From Candidatus Aminicenantota bacterium (lineage in GTDB: Bacteria; Acidobacteriota; Aminicenantia; Aminicenantales; JAFGBC01): a stretch of 37,544 nt of DNA. The stretch is from NCBI GenBank assembly GCA_022867325.1, contig JALHUR010000261.1, positions 1 to 37,544 of the forward strand, read 5' to 3'. Below are positions 1 through 7,486 of this stretch, piece after piece (positions within the stretch are counted from its first letter, which is position 1; the number at the start of each line of letters is the position of its first letter). Under the pieces are notes generated by a model, which saw nothing but the letters and a program-made list of their open reading frames with translations, had not been told where the DNA came from and made no database searches. The translations under genes were made by a program, and so were the position numbers.

Positions 1-273
1 AATGTTCTTTTCGACGTAGATCTCCGCGCCGCGGCGGACGCCGGATTCCTGCTGGAGCATCCGGGCCGCCCGATAAACGAGGTTGGTCTCATCCCAAGGA
101 ATGGACGGCTCGCTGCCCGCGAGGACGATGTCGGAGTCGTCCCGCCGGGCGATCCGAAGGACGTCGAAGAGGTCCACGGATTGGAAGACCGTCTTGATGT
201 CGTGGTAGCCGTCCTCGCGCTTGGAAAGAACCTCCAATCCGAGGTTGATCTTGGCGAAGGATTTAATCCTCAT
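1..273 (-). CDS. ispE: 4-diphosphocytidyl-2-C-methyl-D-erythritol kinase (IspE), 5' part only
   Basis: GHMP-family kinase of the non-mevalonate isoprenoid pathway; it phosphorylates CDP-methylerythritol in the cytoplasm. Only the first 91 codons are present and the gene continues past the left edge. The N-terminus reads MRIKSFAKINLGLEVLSKR, followed by EDGYHDIKTVFQSVDLFD. The AKINLGLEV and DGYH..TVFQ blocks are the hallmark of IspE. The ATG lies inside the 3' end of the upstream lipoprotein gene, overlapping by 11 bp in another frame, so the two are probably translationally coupled. In E. coli lolB also sits next to ispE, which supports both calls. The GHMP ATP-binding glycine loop lies outside the window. 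Confidence 0.93.
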   Translation of the reverse strand, partial: MRIKSFAKINLGLEVLSKREDGYHDIKTVFQSVDLFDVLRIARRDDSDIVLAGSEPSIPWDETNLVYRAARMLQQESGVRRGAEIYVEKNI

Positions 274-976
274 CGCCGAGCAGGGCCTCCATTTCCCGCC
301 AGGTCCTCTCGTTGTAGCCCTTGAGGAGGGTCGCCGCCTCCGTCGCGCCGGGCCGGGGACGGTTGAACGCCATATAACGGACCTTGATCCGCCCCTTCGA
401 ATCCAAATGTTCGAAGGCGAGAAGGCGCGCCGCCGTCGAATCGGGAAAGAACTCCCGGACGTTGAAACGAAGATATCCTCGCTCTCCGGACGCGACCCTG
501 TTCCGATCGTCCCGCTGGAGCGTCCAGGCATCGCCGCCGAGCGCTTCAGGGCCGAAGCCGCCCTCGGGCCAGCGCCCGGTCAGGAGGCTTGCCATCTCGC
601 CGGGCGTCAGCCCGAACCCCAGAAACCGGGCGATGACCTCTTCCCGGCTGCCGCGGCCGAAGGCTTTCTTGGAGGGGACGGCCAGCAAGGCCTGATCGTC
701 GGTGATGAGGAGGAAATAGACGAGGCGGCCGAGGGGATCGAAGACATCGATACGGGCCCGCCCGGGAGGGAGGAGGATGAACGAGAACCGGGACCTGGCC
801 GTACCGCCGGGTCCGGTCAGGGATAACGAGCCGTCGCCCTCGAGGCTCGTGAGAGTATCGGGGATGGGAGCGAGCCGGGGGGGCCTTCCTGCGCAGCCGG
901 AAAGAGCGGCCGCGGCCAGGGCGGCCAGGGCCGTCCAACGGAACCCCCGGAGGACCTCAGTCGAGGTGAAACCCAT
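263..976 (-). CDS. LolB-like outer-membrane lipoprotein (DUF4292/LolB type)
   Basis: Predicted lipoprotein of 237 aa, probably on the inner face of the outer membrane with a role like LolB, the acceptor of lipoproteins from LolA. A signal peptide ends in the lipobox LSGC with the lipidated Cys at residue 28. The following region (GDGSLSLTGPGGTARSRFSF, then IDVFDPLGR) has the alternating pattern of the LolB/LolA half-barrel fold. The ATG at 976 is chosen because GAGG lies 5 nt upstream; an in-frame ATG at 997 would add seven residues that fit a signal peptide poorly. It overlaps the upstream small-protein gene by 20 bp and ispE by 11 bp. The lolB-ispE order matches E. coli. The family call rests on fold pattern and context; DUF4292-type lipoproteins are a close alternative. 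Confidence 0.7.
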   Translation of the reverse strand: MGFTSTEVLRGFRWTALAALAAAALSGCAGRPPRLAPIPDTLTSLEGDGSLSLTGPGGTARSRFSFILLPPGRARIDVFDPLGRLVYFLLITDDQALLAVPSKKAFGRGSREEVIARFLGFGLTPGEMASLLTGRWPEGGFGPEALGGDAWTLQRDDRNRVASGERGYLRFNVREFFPDSTAARLLAFEHLDSKGRIKVRYMAFNRPRPGATEAATLLKGYNERTWREMEALLGDED

Positions 977-1262
977 AATCCTCGGTCTTGGGCGCATCCG
1001 GGGACGAGCCGGCCGGTTTGGCCCCGGCGGGCGTGCTCAGGGAAGGCTTGGATGCGCGGCGGTCCGCCGGTTTCTCGCCGGGGTTGAGATGAAAGCCGAA
1101 ATCGGTCGTCTTGATCGTTTTGGCTGCCTTCCCCTTTTTCCTGGTGAGGGGGTAAAAGGGAGACCGAACCCTCTTCCCGAAGCAGGAAAGGTTGGGATTG
1201 ACGACGAGCAGCACGACGAACAGGCCGAATAGAACTAAAATGACATAAACACCGATATTCAT
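957..1262 (-). CDS. Small single-pass membrane protein with a duplicated GFHL motif
   Basis: Unrecognised 101-aa protein. Residues 4-22 form one hydrophobic helix, followed by a basic linker (residues 30-50) and a Pro/Ala/Ser-rich tail. Two near-identical decapeptides stand out: KTTDFGFHLN at 51-60 and KTEDYGFHLD at 92-101, the second being the exact C-terminus. Seven of ten positions are identical. A free C-terminal copy suggests a short docking or recognition peptide, but this is inference. It overlaps the lolB-like gene by 20 bp and lies 67 bp after another small membrane-protein gene. The ribosome-binding site is weak (GAGG 6 nt before the ATG). Confidence 0.7.
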   Translation of the reverse strand: MNIGVYVILVLFGLFVVLLVVNPNLSCFGKRVRSPFYPLTRKKGKAAKTIKTTDFGFHLNPGEKPADRRASKPSLSTPAGAKPAGSSPDAPKTEDYGFHLD

Positions 1263-1329
1263 GGTGAGCCTCGCTCGCCGGGAGAGGAAAGTCCCCTCCC
1301 TTTTGCGATCTATCCGAGCGCGGACGCTC

Positions 1330-1464
1330 CTACGCGGGCCTATCCAGGTCGTCCTGGAATTTCGGGATCTTGTCCTTCACCTTTTCCTTCCCGAGATGGA
1401 ACCCGAGGAAGAAAGCGAAGGAGATGAGGAGGAGCGTGACTAAACCTTTGACGAACCCTTTCAT
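1330..1464 (-). CDS. Small membrane protein, 44 aa
   Basis: Short gene encoding MKGFVKGLVTLLLISFAFF followed by LGFHLGKEKVKDKIPKF and an acidic end. One transmembrane helix (about residues 5-24) precedes a charged cytoplasmic or periplasmic tail. The ATG has a strong GGAAGG 5 nt upstream and the frame ends at TAG. It is the first gene of the leftward ispE transcription unit. The segment GFHL occurs here too, as in the two motifs of the next gene; this may be chance because here it lies at the membrane edge. No function is assigned. Confidence 0.6.
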   Translation of the reverse strand: MKGFVKGLVTLLLISFAFFLGFHLGKEKVKDKIPKFQDDLDRPA

Positions 1465-1481
1465 TCGAACCTTCCGTTTTC

Positions 1482-1510
1482 ATTTTCGTCTAAATGGAAT
1501 AAAAAGTCAA
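1482..1510 (-). promoter_or_regulatory. Possible sigma-70 promoter for the leftward lolB-ispE unit
   Basis: On the minus strand TTGACT (1510-1505) is followed after 17 nt by GAAAAT (1487-1482). The -35 is good and the -10 is poor (4 of 6). It sits about 18 nt before the 44-aa gene, leaving room for its GGAAGG site. Confidence 0.35.
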
Positions 1511-1550
1511 ACACAAAACGATGGAGAGCCCCCCGCGAAGTAAGGACAAT

Positions 1551-1579
1551 TTGATATGCGGGGCGCGGTCTTGTATATT
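1551..1579 (+). promoter_or_regulatory. Sigma-70-like promoter for the MEMO1-AMMECR1 gene
   Basis: TTGATA (1551-1556), 17-nt spacer, TATATT (1574-1579). The predicted start leaves a leader of about 28 nt containing GAGG 7 nt before the ATG at 1615. Confidence 0.45.
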
Positions 1580-1614
1580 TCTATTATAGGTCGGGTATCG
1601 ATATCGAGGTTCCC

Positions 1615-3051
1615 ATGAAAAGAACTTGGGTGGCCGGTTTCGGAGTCCTCCTAATCCTTGCGACGAGTCTCGCTTGGTCGCAGACCGTCCGGAAGTCCGT
1701 CTTTGCGGGGCAGTTCTACGACGGCGACCCGGCGCGTCTGGCGGTCCAGATCAACCGCTTCCTCGGCGCCGTCGACCGCCCCCCGAACCCGCCCGATCGG
1801 ATCCTGGCCCTCATCGTGCCCCACGCCGGGTACGTTTATTCCGGGCAGACGGCCGCCTACGGCTATAGGCTCGTCCAGGGCCGGAACATCGATTCCGTCG
1901 TCATCGTCGCTCCCTCCCACCGCTACGCGTTCAACGGCGGCGCCGTCTGGGCGCAAGGCGGGTTCGAAACCCCGCTGGGGACGGCCGCCGTCGATGAAGC
2001 CCTGGCCGCCGAATTCATCCGCGAAACCGGGTACCGCTCGATCCCGGATGCATTCGCCGAAGAACATTCGGTCGAAGTCCAGGTGCCTTTCATCCAGGCC
2101 GCGCTCCCCGAGTCCAAGATCGTTCCAGTCGTCCTGGGCGGCCTCAACGAACGCGGCATTCGCTCCTTGGCCGTCGCGCTGGCCAAGCTCATGTCCCGTC
2201 CCGGCGTCTTGGTCGTCGCTTCGACCGACATGTCCCACTATCTGCCGAAGGACCGGGCCAACCAAGTCGATTCCGAAACGGCCTCCCTCATCCGCGGTTT
2301 CAAAGCGGACGCCCTGATCCGGAAGCTCGCCGCGGGCGAGAATATTCTCTGCGGCGGGGCCGGCGTCGCGGCCGTCCTGCTCGCCGGGCAAAAAGCGGGG
2401 GCCGTCGAGGCCCGACTCCTCCACTATGCCGATTCTTCCGAAGCCGGCGGTCCGGCCGACGGGGTCGTCGGCTATCTCGCCGCCGCCGTCATCGGCGGCG
2501 AACGCCCGCCCGATTTCAGTCTGTCCCCGAACGAGAAGAAGGAGCTTTTGGGGCTGGCCCGGAGGGCCGTCGAAACATTCGTCCGGAGCGGCAAAGTGCT
2601 CGAGTACGAAACGAAAGACCCAAACCTTCTCGCGGCGCGGGGGGCCTTCGTGACCCTGAAAAAAAGCGGCGGACTCCGCGGCTGCATCGGTTTCATCGAA
2701 CCCGTCTTCCCGCTGGCCCGGGCCGTCATCCAGGCCGCCGTCTACGCGGCCACGGAGGATCCCCGTTTCCCGGCGGTCGGCGAGACGGAGCTCGCCGAGC
2801 TCGAGTACGAGATCTCGGTCCTGACGCCCCTGCGCAGGATTCCGGACCCCAAGGAAGTCCGCGTTGGAACGCACGGCCTGGTCATCGCCCAAGGCGGCCG
2901 GCGGGGTTTGCTTCTGCCCCAGGTCCCAATCGAGGAAGGATGGGACCGGGAGACCTTCCTCCGCCAGGCCTGCTATAAAGCGGGCTTGCCCGAGACTGCC
3001 TGGCAAACGGGGGCTGAGATCTACGTCTTCGAAGCCATCGTCTTCCATTAA
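1615..3051 (+). CDS. Exported AmmeMemoRadiSam protein B-A fusion (MEMO1 + AMMECR1)
   Basis: A 478-aa protein with an N-terminal signal peptide (hydrophobic core residues 8-20, likely cut near SLAWSQ). Residues 25-295 are a MEMO1 domain. The positions that bind iron in human MEMO1 appear conserved: H70 in PHAGYVYSG, H102 in APSHRYAF and C246 in ENILCGG, with EHSVEVQ (H151) and STDMSHY (205-208) also present. Residues 303-478 are an AMMECR1 domain with the signature LRGCIG at 354-359. Families A and B are usually encoded beside a radical SAM enzyme (AmmeMemoRadiSam); none is visible in this window. Fusion of both domains behind a secretion signal places them outside the cytoplasm. The enzymatic role of these domains is not settled. 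GAGG supports the start. Confidence 0.85.
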   Translation: MKRTWVAGFGVLLILATSLAWSQTVRKSVFAGQFYDGDPARLAVQINRFLGAVDRPPNPPDRILALIVPHAGYVYSGQTAAYGYRLVQGRNIDSVVIVAPSHRYAFNGGAVWAQGGFETPLGTAAVDEALAAEFIRETGYRSIPDAFAEEHSVEVQVPFIQAALPESKIVPVVLGGLNERGIRSLAVALAKLMSRPGVLVVASTDMSHYLPKDRANQVDSETASLIRGFKADALIRKLAAGENILCGGAGVAAVLLAGQKAGAVEARLLHYADSSEAGGPADGVVGYLAAAVIGGERPPDFSLSPNEKKELLGLARRAVETFVRSGKVLEYETKDPNLLAARGAFVTLKKSGGLRGCIGFIEPVFPLARAVIQAAVYAATEDPRFPAVGETELAELEYEISVLTPLRRIPDPKEVRVGTHGLVIAQGGRRGLLLPQVPIEEGWDRETFLRQACYKAGLPETAWQTGAEIYVFEAIVFH

Positions 3052-3079
3052 GCCCCACGCCAGCTCCCTAGAACCAGTT

Positions 3080-3253
3080 CTTTTTCCGGGGTTTAATAAA
3101 GACAAGTTGGGGTGGCGCGGCTGGGGGCCCCTACTCACGGAGCCGGTGCCAAGACTCAAAAAAGGGATTCCTAAAATGCGGCAACGGCTCCGTGAGTACG
3201 GGGGTGTGCCGCGACAGGACCCCCCACAACTACTTGTTAAACCCCGAAAAAAG
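3080..3253. repeat. 174-bp imperfect inverted repeat, MITE-like or large hairpin
   Basis: The intergenic stretch 3052-3326 is dominated by two arms around a 30-nt centre (3151-3180). Outer arms: 3080-3097 matches the reverse complement of 3236-3253 at 16 of 18 positions (core CGGGGTTTAA). Inner arms: 3131-3150 matches the reverse complement of 3180-3199 at 18 of 20 (core TACTCACGGAGCCG). The middle of the arms aligns only with gaps and shares CGCGGC. No open frame or clear target-site duplication was seen. Confidence 0.7.
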
Positions 3254-3277
3254 AATGCGGTCTGGCCCGGCGGCGGC

Positions 3278-3305
3278 TTGCCGGACGCCGTGGCTGTGTT
3301 ATAAT
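3278..3305 (+). promoter_or_regulatory. Sigma-70 promoter for the FmdB-type gene
   Basis: TTGCCG (3278-3283), 16-nt spacer, perfect TATAAT (3300-3305). It lies just after the inverted repeat and gives a short leader carrying AGAAGG before the ATG at 3327. Confidence 0.55.
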
Positions 3306-3326
3306 AGGTCATTCAGAAGGATCGCC

Positions 3327-3605
3327 ATGCCGCTCTACGAATACGAATGCAGCCAATGCGGGCACGCCTTCGAGGTCGTCCAGAAAGCCCACGGCCAGCC
3401 GCTCAAGAAATGCCCCAAGTGCTCGGGCCCGCTCCGCAAGCTCCTGTCCGCGCCGGCAATCCATTTCAAGGGCAGCGGCTGGTACATCACGGACTACGCC
3501 AAGAAAAGCTCGGGCGAGGCCGACAAGGCGCCCGCCAAGAAAAGCGAACCGGCCGCCGGGTCCGAATCCAAGGAAACCAAGAAGGATGAGTCGCCCTCAA
3601 AATAA
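3327..3605 (+). CDS. FmdB-family zinc-ribbon regulatory protein
   Basis: A 92-aa protein beginning MPLYEYECSQCGHAFEVVQK. The zinc ribbon is formed by C8, C11, C29 and C32, followed by a basic hinge (PLRKLLSAPAIHFKGSGWYI) typical of the FmdB/CxxC_CXXC_SSSS family. The tail from about residue 60 is Lys/Glu/Ala-rich and low in complexity. Named after a regulator of formamidase in Methylophilus, but the family as a whole is poorly characterised. AGAAGG lies 6 nt before the ATG. The stop codon is embedded in a terminator hairpin, so it is probably a monocistronic gene. Confidence 0.85.
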   Translation: MPLYEYECSQCGHAFEVVQKAHGQPLKKCPKCSGPLRKLLSAPAIHFKGSGWYITDYAKKSSGEADKAPAKKSEPAAGSESKETKKDESPSK

Positions 3606-3639
3606 GGACGGCCGGGTCCGGCCGTCCTTATTTTGAGGG
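3594..3639. terminator. Bidirectional-type intrinsic terminator overlapping the fmdB stop
   Basis: A nearly perfect palindrome: arms 3594-3613 and 3620-3639 pair fully, with two further G-C pairs in the loop. The core GGACGGCC/GGCCGTCC is flanked by AAAATAA on the left and TTATTTT on the right, giving a GC-rich stem plus U-tract in both directions. The fmdB TAA (3603-3605) lies inside the left arm. Confidence 0.75.
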
Positions 3640-3661
3640 CGGCCGGACCCAGCCATGCTTT

Positions 3662-3691
3662 TTGACAATCTCCGGGGCGGAAGAATACAAT
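3662..3691 (+). promoter_or_regulatory. Sigma-70 promoter placing the heptosyltransferase start at +1
   Basis: Perfect TTGACA (3662-3667), 18-nt spacer, TACAAT (3686-3691). The -10 ends 7 nt before the ATG at 3699, so the transcript may begin at or next to that start codon (leaderless). The alternative ATG at 3690 overlaps the -10 element. Confidence 0.6.
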
Positions 3692-3698
3692 GGGTCCG

Positions 3699-4700
3699 AT
3701 GAAAATCGTCGTCCGGACGCCGAATTGGGTCGGCGACTCCATCCTGGCGCTGCCGGCCATCGCCAGCCTGCGCGACAATTTCCCCGGGGCGGAGGTCTGG
3801 ATCGCTTCCCGGGCTTGGGTCCGGGACCTGTTTCCCGCCGGCGACGGGATCGCCGGAACGGTCACCCTCCCCGACCGCGCCGACCTTAAAACGCTGAAGC
3901 GCGCCAGCCGGGAGCTTCGAGAACACCGCTTCGACGCCGGCCTGCTCCTGACCAATTCCTTTTCCTCTGCCCTCCTCTTCTTTATGAGCAAGATCCCCGA
4001 ACGCTGGGGATACGCCTCGGACGGCCGCGGCCGGCTCCTGACCAAGCGCGTCCCGCGCCGGGAGATCGAGCCGAATCTCCATCAGGCCCATTATTATCTC
4101 CGTCTCGTCGACGGCCTCGGCCTCAAGACGCGGCCGCCTCAAATTAAGCTGACCCTTTCGGCCTCGGAAAAGAGGGCGGCCCGGGCTCGGCTGCGCAGCC
4201 TGGGGATCCGGGCCGGAAGGCCGCTCGTCATCATCGATCCCGGCGCGTCCTACGGGCCGGCCAAGCGCTGGTTCCCGGAACGTTTCGCGGCCGCGGCGGA
4301 CCGCCTTCGGACGCGCCGGAAGGCGGAAATCCTGCTGGTCGGATCGGAAAGCGAGACGGCCCTCGCCGAGAAAGTGTCGGCGGCCATGAAGACGAGGCCC
4401 CATTCGCTCGTCGGCCGGACGACCCTGCGCGAACTCCTCGGCCTCATCGGCCAAGCCCGCCTCGTCCTGACCAACGATTCAGGCCCGATGCACATGGCCA
4501 ACGCCCTCGGGATTCCGGTCGTGGCCGTGTTCGGCCCGACCGATCCCCGGCTGACCGGCCCCCTCCAGCCGCCGGCCGCCGTGCTCAAAAAGACCGTCCC
4601 CTGCTGGCCCTGCCTCTACCGCAGCTGTCCCTACGACCATCGCTGCATGACGGGGATTTCCGTCGAAGAGGTCGTCGAAGCCAGCCGGCCGTTCTTATGA
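3699..4700 (+). CDS. waaF: Lipopolysaccharide heptosyltransferase (GT9, WaaF-like)
   Basis: A 333-aa GT9 glycosyltransferase that transfers heptose from ADP-heptose to the growing LPS inner core at the cytoplasmic face. The N-terminus MKIVVRTPNWVGDSILALPA is the family's acceptor-domain start. The nucleotide-sugar half carries VIIDPGASYGPAKRWFPERF and LVLTNDSGPMHMANALGIP followed by VAVFGPTDP, the classic GT9 donor motif. C-terminal Cys residues (PCWPC...SCPYDHRCM) are usual in the heptosyltransferase II group. The start at 3699 is preferred because a strong promoter ends 7 nt upstream; ATG 3690 with GGAAG would add three residues. Its stop overlaps the next ATG by 4 bp (ATGA). Whether it is type I or II is less sure. 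Confidence 0.88.
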   Translation: MKIVVRTPNWVGDSILALPAIASLRDNFPGAEVWIASRAWVRDLFPAGDGIAGTVTLPDRADLKTLKRASRELREHRFDAGLLLTNSFSSALLFFMSKIPERWGYASDGRGRLLTKRVPRREIEPNLHQAHYYLRLVDGLGLKTRPPQIKLTLSASEKRAARARLRSLGIRAGRPLVIIDPGASYGPAKRWFPERFAAAADRLRTRRKAEILLVGSESETALAEKVSAAMKTRPHSLVGRTTLRELLGLIGQARLVLTNDSGPMHMANALGIPVVAVFGPTDPRLTGPLQPPAAVLKKTVPCWPCLYRSCPYDHRCMTGISVEEVVEASRPFL

Positions 4701-5305
4701 ACACAAAGAAAGCCGTCTTCCTCGACCGGGATGGAACCCTCAACGTCGACGTCGGCTACATTCGGGATTACGGCCGGGTCAGGCTCTATCCCCGGGGCAT
4801 CGAGGCCGTCCGGAGGATCAACCGGGCGGGCCTGCTGGCCCTCGTCGTCACGAACCAATCCGGAATCGGGCGCGGACTTCTGACCGAACAGGATCTCTGG
4901 ACGATTCACGCGAAGATGAGCGAGACGCTGGCCAAACGGAAAGCCCGGATCGACGGATGGTATTACTGCCCGCACTATGAAGAGTCCGCGCTGGACGCTT
5001 TCCGCAAGAACTGCTCCTGCCGGAAGCCGGGACCGGGCATGGCCCTTCAAGCCGCGCGCGATTTCGGCCTGGACCTCGGGGCCTCCTACCTGATCGGCGA
5101 CAAGGTCGAAGACATCGAGTTCGGCCGGGCCATCGGCGCGACCCCCGTCCTCGTCCTGACCGGCTATGGAACCCGCTCCTTGGAAACGCTCGGGGCGCGT
5201 CCGGAGGGGCCGGCGTTCGTCGCGCCCGACGTCCTTGCCGCCGTTCGCTGGATCCTCGCCCGGGAAAAACGCCGGCGCCCCGGCCCGGGGAAAACCAAGA
5301 CCTAG
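4697..5305 (+). CDS. gmhB: D-glycero-D-manno-heptose 1,7-bisphosphate 7-phosphatase (GmhB)
   Basis: A 202-aa HAD-superfamily (IIIA) phosphatase of ADP-heptose synthesis. The nucleophile motif FLDRDGTLN has D10 and D12; TNQSGIGRG is motif II; SCRKPGPGM supplies the motif III lysine; and LIGDKVEDIEF is motif IV. The CPH...NCSC cluster matches the structural zinc site of E. coli GmhB. It overlaps the heptosyltransferase by 4 bp, and the pairing makes sense because GmhB helps produce that enzyme's donor. Other HAD-IIIA histidinol phosphatases look similar, but the zinc loop and neighbour favour GmhB. Confidence 0.9.
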   Translation: MNTKKAVFLDRDGTLNVDVGYIRDYGRVRLYPRGIEAVRRINRAGLLALVVTNQSGIGRGLLTEQDLWTIHAKMSETLAKRKARIDGWYYCPHYEESALDAFRKNCSCRKPGPGMALQAARDFGLDLGASYLIGDKVEDIEFGRAIGATPVLVLTGYGTRSLETLGARPEGPAFVAPDVLAAVRWILAREKRRRPGPGKTKT

Positions 5306-5330
5306 CCCGGCGAAAAGACGGAAGACTGCC

Positions 5331-7481
5331 ATGGTCAGGTTCGACGACATCCTCGACAAAGTCTCTCCCAAGTTCGGCGAGAAGGATGTCGCGTTCCTCC
5401 AGAAAGCCTACATCTTCGCGGCCCGCGCCCACAAGGGGCAAGTCCGCCGCTCGGGCGAACCCTACCTCAGCCATCCCCTCGAGGTCGCCAACCTCCTGGC
5501 CGACATGGGCTTGGACAGGACGGCCCTGGCCGCCGGACTCCTCCACGATGTCCTGGAGGATACCGAGGTGACGGCGGCCGAGCTCAAGGAGGCTTTCGGG
5601 AAGGACGTCGCCGCCCTGGTCGAGGGCGTCACCAAGATCGGCCGCGTCCAGGGCGCCCCGCCCGAGGCAAGCCAGGCCGAGACGCTCCGCAAGATCATCC
5701 TGGCCATGACCGACGACCTCCGGGTCATCTTCATCAAGCTGGCCGACCGCACCCACAACCTTCAGACCCTTCAACACCTCGACCCCGACAAGCAGAAGCA
5801 GGTCGCCCGGGAAACAATCGAGATCTACGCCCCGATCGCCAACCGGCTCGGGATGGGCCGCATCCGGGCCGAGCTCGAAGACCTCTCGTTCCGCTACGTC
5901 GCGCCCGAGGATTATGCCCGGGTCGTCGGGCTGGTCGAACCGATCCGCAAAAAAGCGGAGAAAGACCTGCGCCGTCTCCAGCGGAGCCTCGAATCCCTCC
6001 TTAAGGACAATGCCGTCCCGGCCCGCGTCTCGTCCCGGATCAAGCGGCCCTATAGCATCCACCAGAAGATGCGGCGCCAGGGGATTGAATTCGGCCAGGT
6101 CTACGACCTGCTCGCGCTCAGGATCATCACGGACAGCATCAAGGACTGCTACGCCGCCCTGGGCATCATCCACCAGCGCTGGTCCCACCTTCCCCCGCGC
6201 GTCCGGGACTATGTGGCCATGCCCAAACCGAATCTCTACCAGGCCCTTCACACCACGATCTTGACCGAGGACCGGCAGACGTTCGAGATCCAGATCCGGA
6301 CCGAGTCCATGCACGAGCTGGCCGAGAACGGCATCGCCGCCCACTGGAAATACAAGGACAAAGACCGCGAGCATATCGTCAAGGAGGACAAGCGCCTGCT
6401 CTGGCTGCGCCGGATGGTCGAATTCTACAAGGAGCAAAAAAGCCCCCGTGAATTCCTGCGGAGCCTTAAGACGGACCTCGTTCCCGAAGAGGTCTATGTC
6501 TTTACGCCCAAGGGCAAAGTCATCAGCCTCCCCCAGGGGGCGACGGGCCTCGACTTCGCCTTCAAGATCCATTCCGAGATCGGGCTCCACGCCGCCGGCT
6601 GCCGCATCAACGGCCGGACGGCGGCCTTGAACATGCATCTCAAAACCGGGGATATCGTCGAGATCTCGACCGCCTCCGATAAAACGCCTTCCCGCAGCTG
6701 GTTGAACATGGTGACGACTTCAGACGCCCGGCACCAGATCAAGCATTGGCGCAACATCAAGGAGCGAAACCGGTCGGCGGTCCTGGGAAAGAAGCTCTGG
6801 GAGCGGGAGATCGCCCGGCAGGGCCTTCCGGCCGGACTGGGCGATCAGGGGCGGCTGCTGCCCCGGATCGAGGCCGTCAGCGGGCTCCGGGTGCAGTCCC
6901 TGGAGGACCTCTATGCTTTGGTCGGGACCGGGAAGCTCTTGGTTAAGCCGCTGCTCGAAAGCTTAGCCGGGGAGGAGGGAGGCGCGCCCCAGAAGGAGAT
7001 TTTCCTTCGCAAAATCGTAACCCGGGTCGCCTCCCGGCCGGTTCGGGGACTCGTCGTCAAAGACGGAAACGGGCCCCTCCTCCGGCTCGCTCGCTGTTGT
7101 CTCCCCATCAAGGGAGAACCCATCGTCGGCTACATGACGGCGGGGAAGGGCGTCACGGTCCACGCCCAACGCTGCCCTTACGTGGCCAAAGAACTGCTGG
7201 ACGGCCGGCGCACGATCGAAGTCGCCTGGGACCCGGCCCTGGCCCGGACCTTCCGGGCCCGGCTCCAAATCAAGGCGGCCGATTCGCCCGGCGTCCTGGC
7301 CAAGGTCGCGGCCGTCATCACGGAGCTGGGGGGGAACATCGTCCGGGCCGAAGTCGAAGCCTTCGCGGACGGGAAGGGACAGATCAAAATCGAGCTCGAC
7401 GTCCGGGATATCGATCAACTCGAGGGTATGTCGAAGCGGATCGCCGGCTTCAAGGAAGTCGATGCGGTGGAACGGTCGTGA
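5331..7481 (+). CDS. relA/spoT: Bifunctional (p)ppGpp synthetase/hydrolase (Rel/SpoT)
   Basis: A 716-aa long RSH enzyme that makes and degrades the stringent-response alarmone. The hydrolase domain (about 20-200) keeps the HD pair (H72, D73, in LLHDVLEDTE) and D139 in LADRTHNLQ, so hydrolysis should be active. The synthetase domain (about 230-350) has RIKRPYSIHQKM, a conserved Asp at 259, MPKPNLYQALHTT and FEIQIRTESMHELAE. A TGS domain follows (about 386-446), then a zinc-finger region with LARCCLPIKGEPIVGY and QRCPY, and a C-terminal ACT domain. Both catalytic halves look intact. The ATG at 5331 has GGAAG 8 nt upstream and follows gmhB by 25 bp; the frame is open further upstream but that part overlaps gmhB and lacks similarity. 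Confidence 0.95.
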   Translation: MVRFDDILDKVSPKFGEKDVAFLQKAYIFAARAHKGQVRRSGEPYLSHPLEVANLLADMGLDRTALAAGLLHDVLEDTEVTAAELKEAFGKDVAALVEGVTKIGRVQGAPPEASQAETLRKIILAMTDDLRVIFIKLADRTHNLQTLQHLDPDKQKQVARETIEIYAPIANRLGMGRIRAELEDLSFRYVAPEDYARVVGLVEPIRKKAEKDLRRLQRSLESLLKDNAVPARVSSRIKRPYSIHQKMRRQGIEFGQVYDLLALRIITDSIKDCYAALGIIHQRWSHLPPRVRDYVAMPKPNLYQALHTTILTEDRQTFEIQIRTESMHELAENGIAAHWKYKDKDREHIVKEDKRLLWLRRMVEFYKEQKSPREFLRSLKTDLVPEEVYVFTPKGKVISLPQGATGLDFAFKIHSEIGLHAAGCRINGRTAALNMHLKTGDIVEISTASDKTPSRSWLNMVTTSDARHQIKHWRNIKERNRSAVLGKKLWEREIARQGLPAGLGDQGRLLPRIEAVSGLRVQSLEDLYALVGTGKLLVKPLLESLAGEEGGAPQKEIFLRKIVTRVASRPVRGLVVKDGNGPLLRLARCCLPIKGEPIVGYMTAGKGVTVHAQRCPYVAKELLDGRRTIEVAWDPALARTFRARLQIKAADSPGVLAKVAAVITELGGNIVRAEVEAFADGKGQIKIELDVRDIDQLEGMSKRIAGFKEVDAVERS

Positions 7482-7486
7482 CCGGC

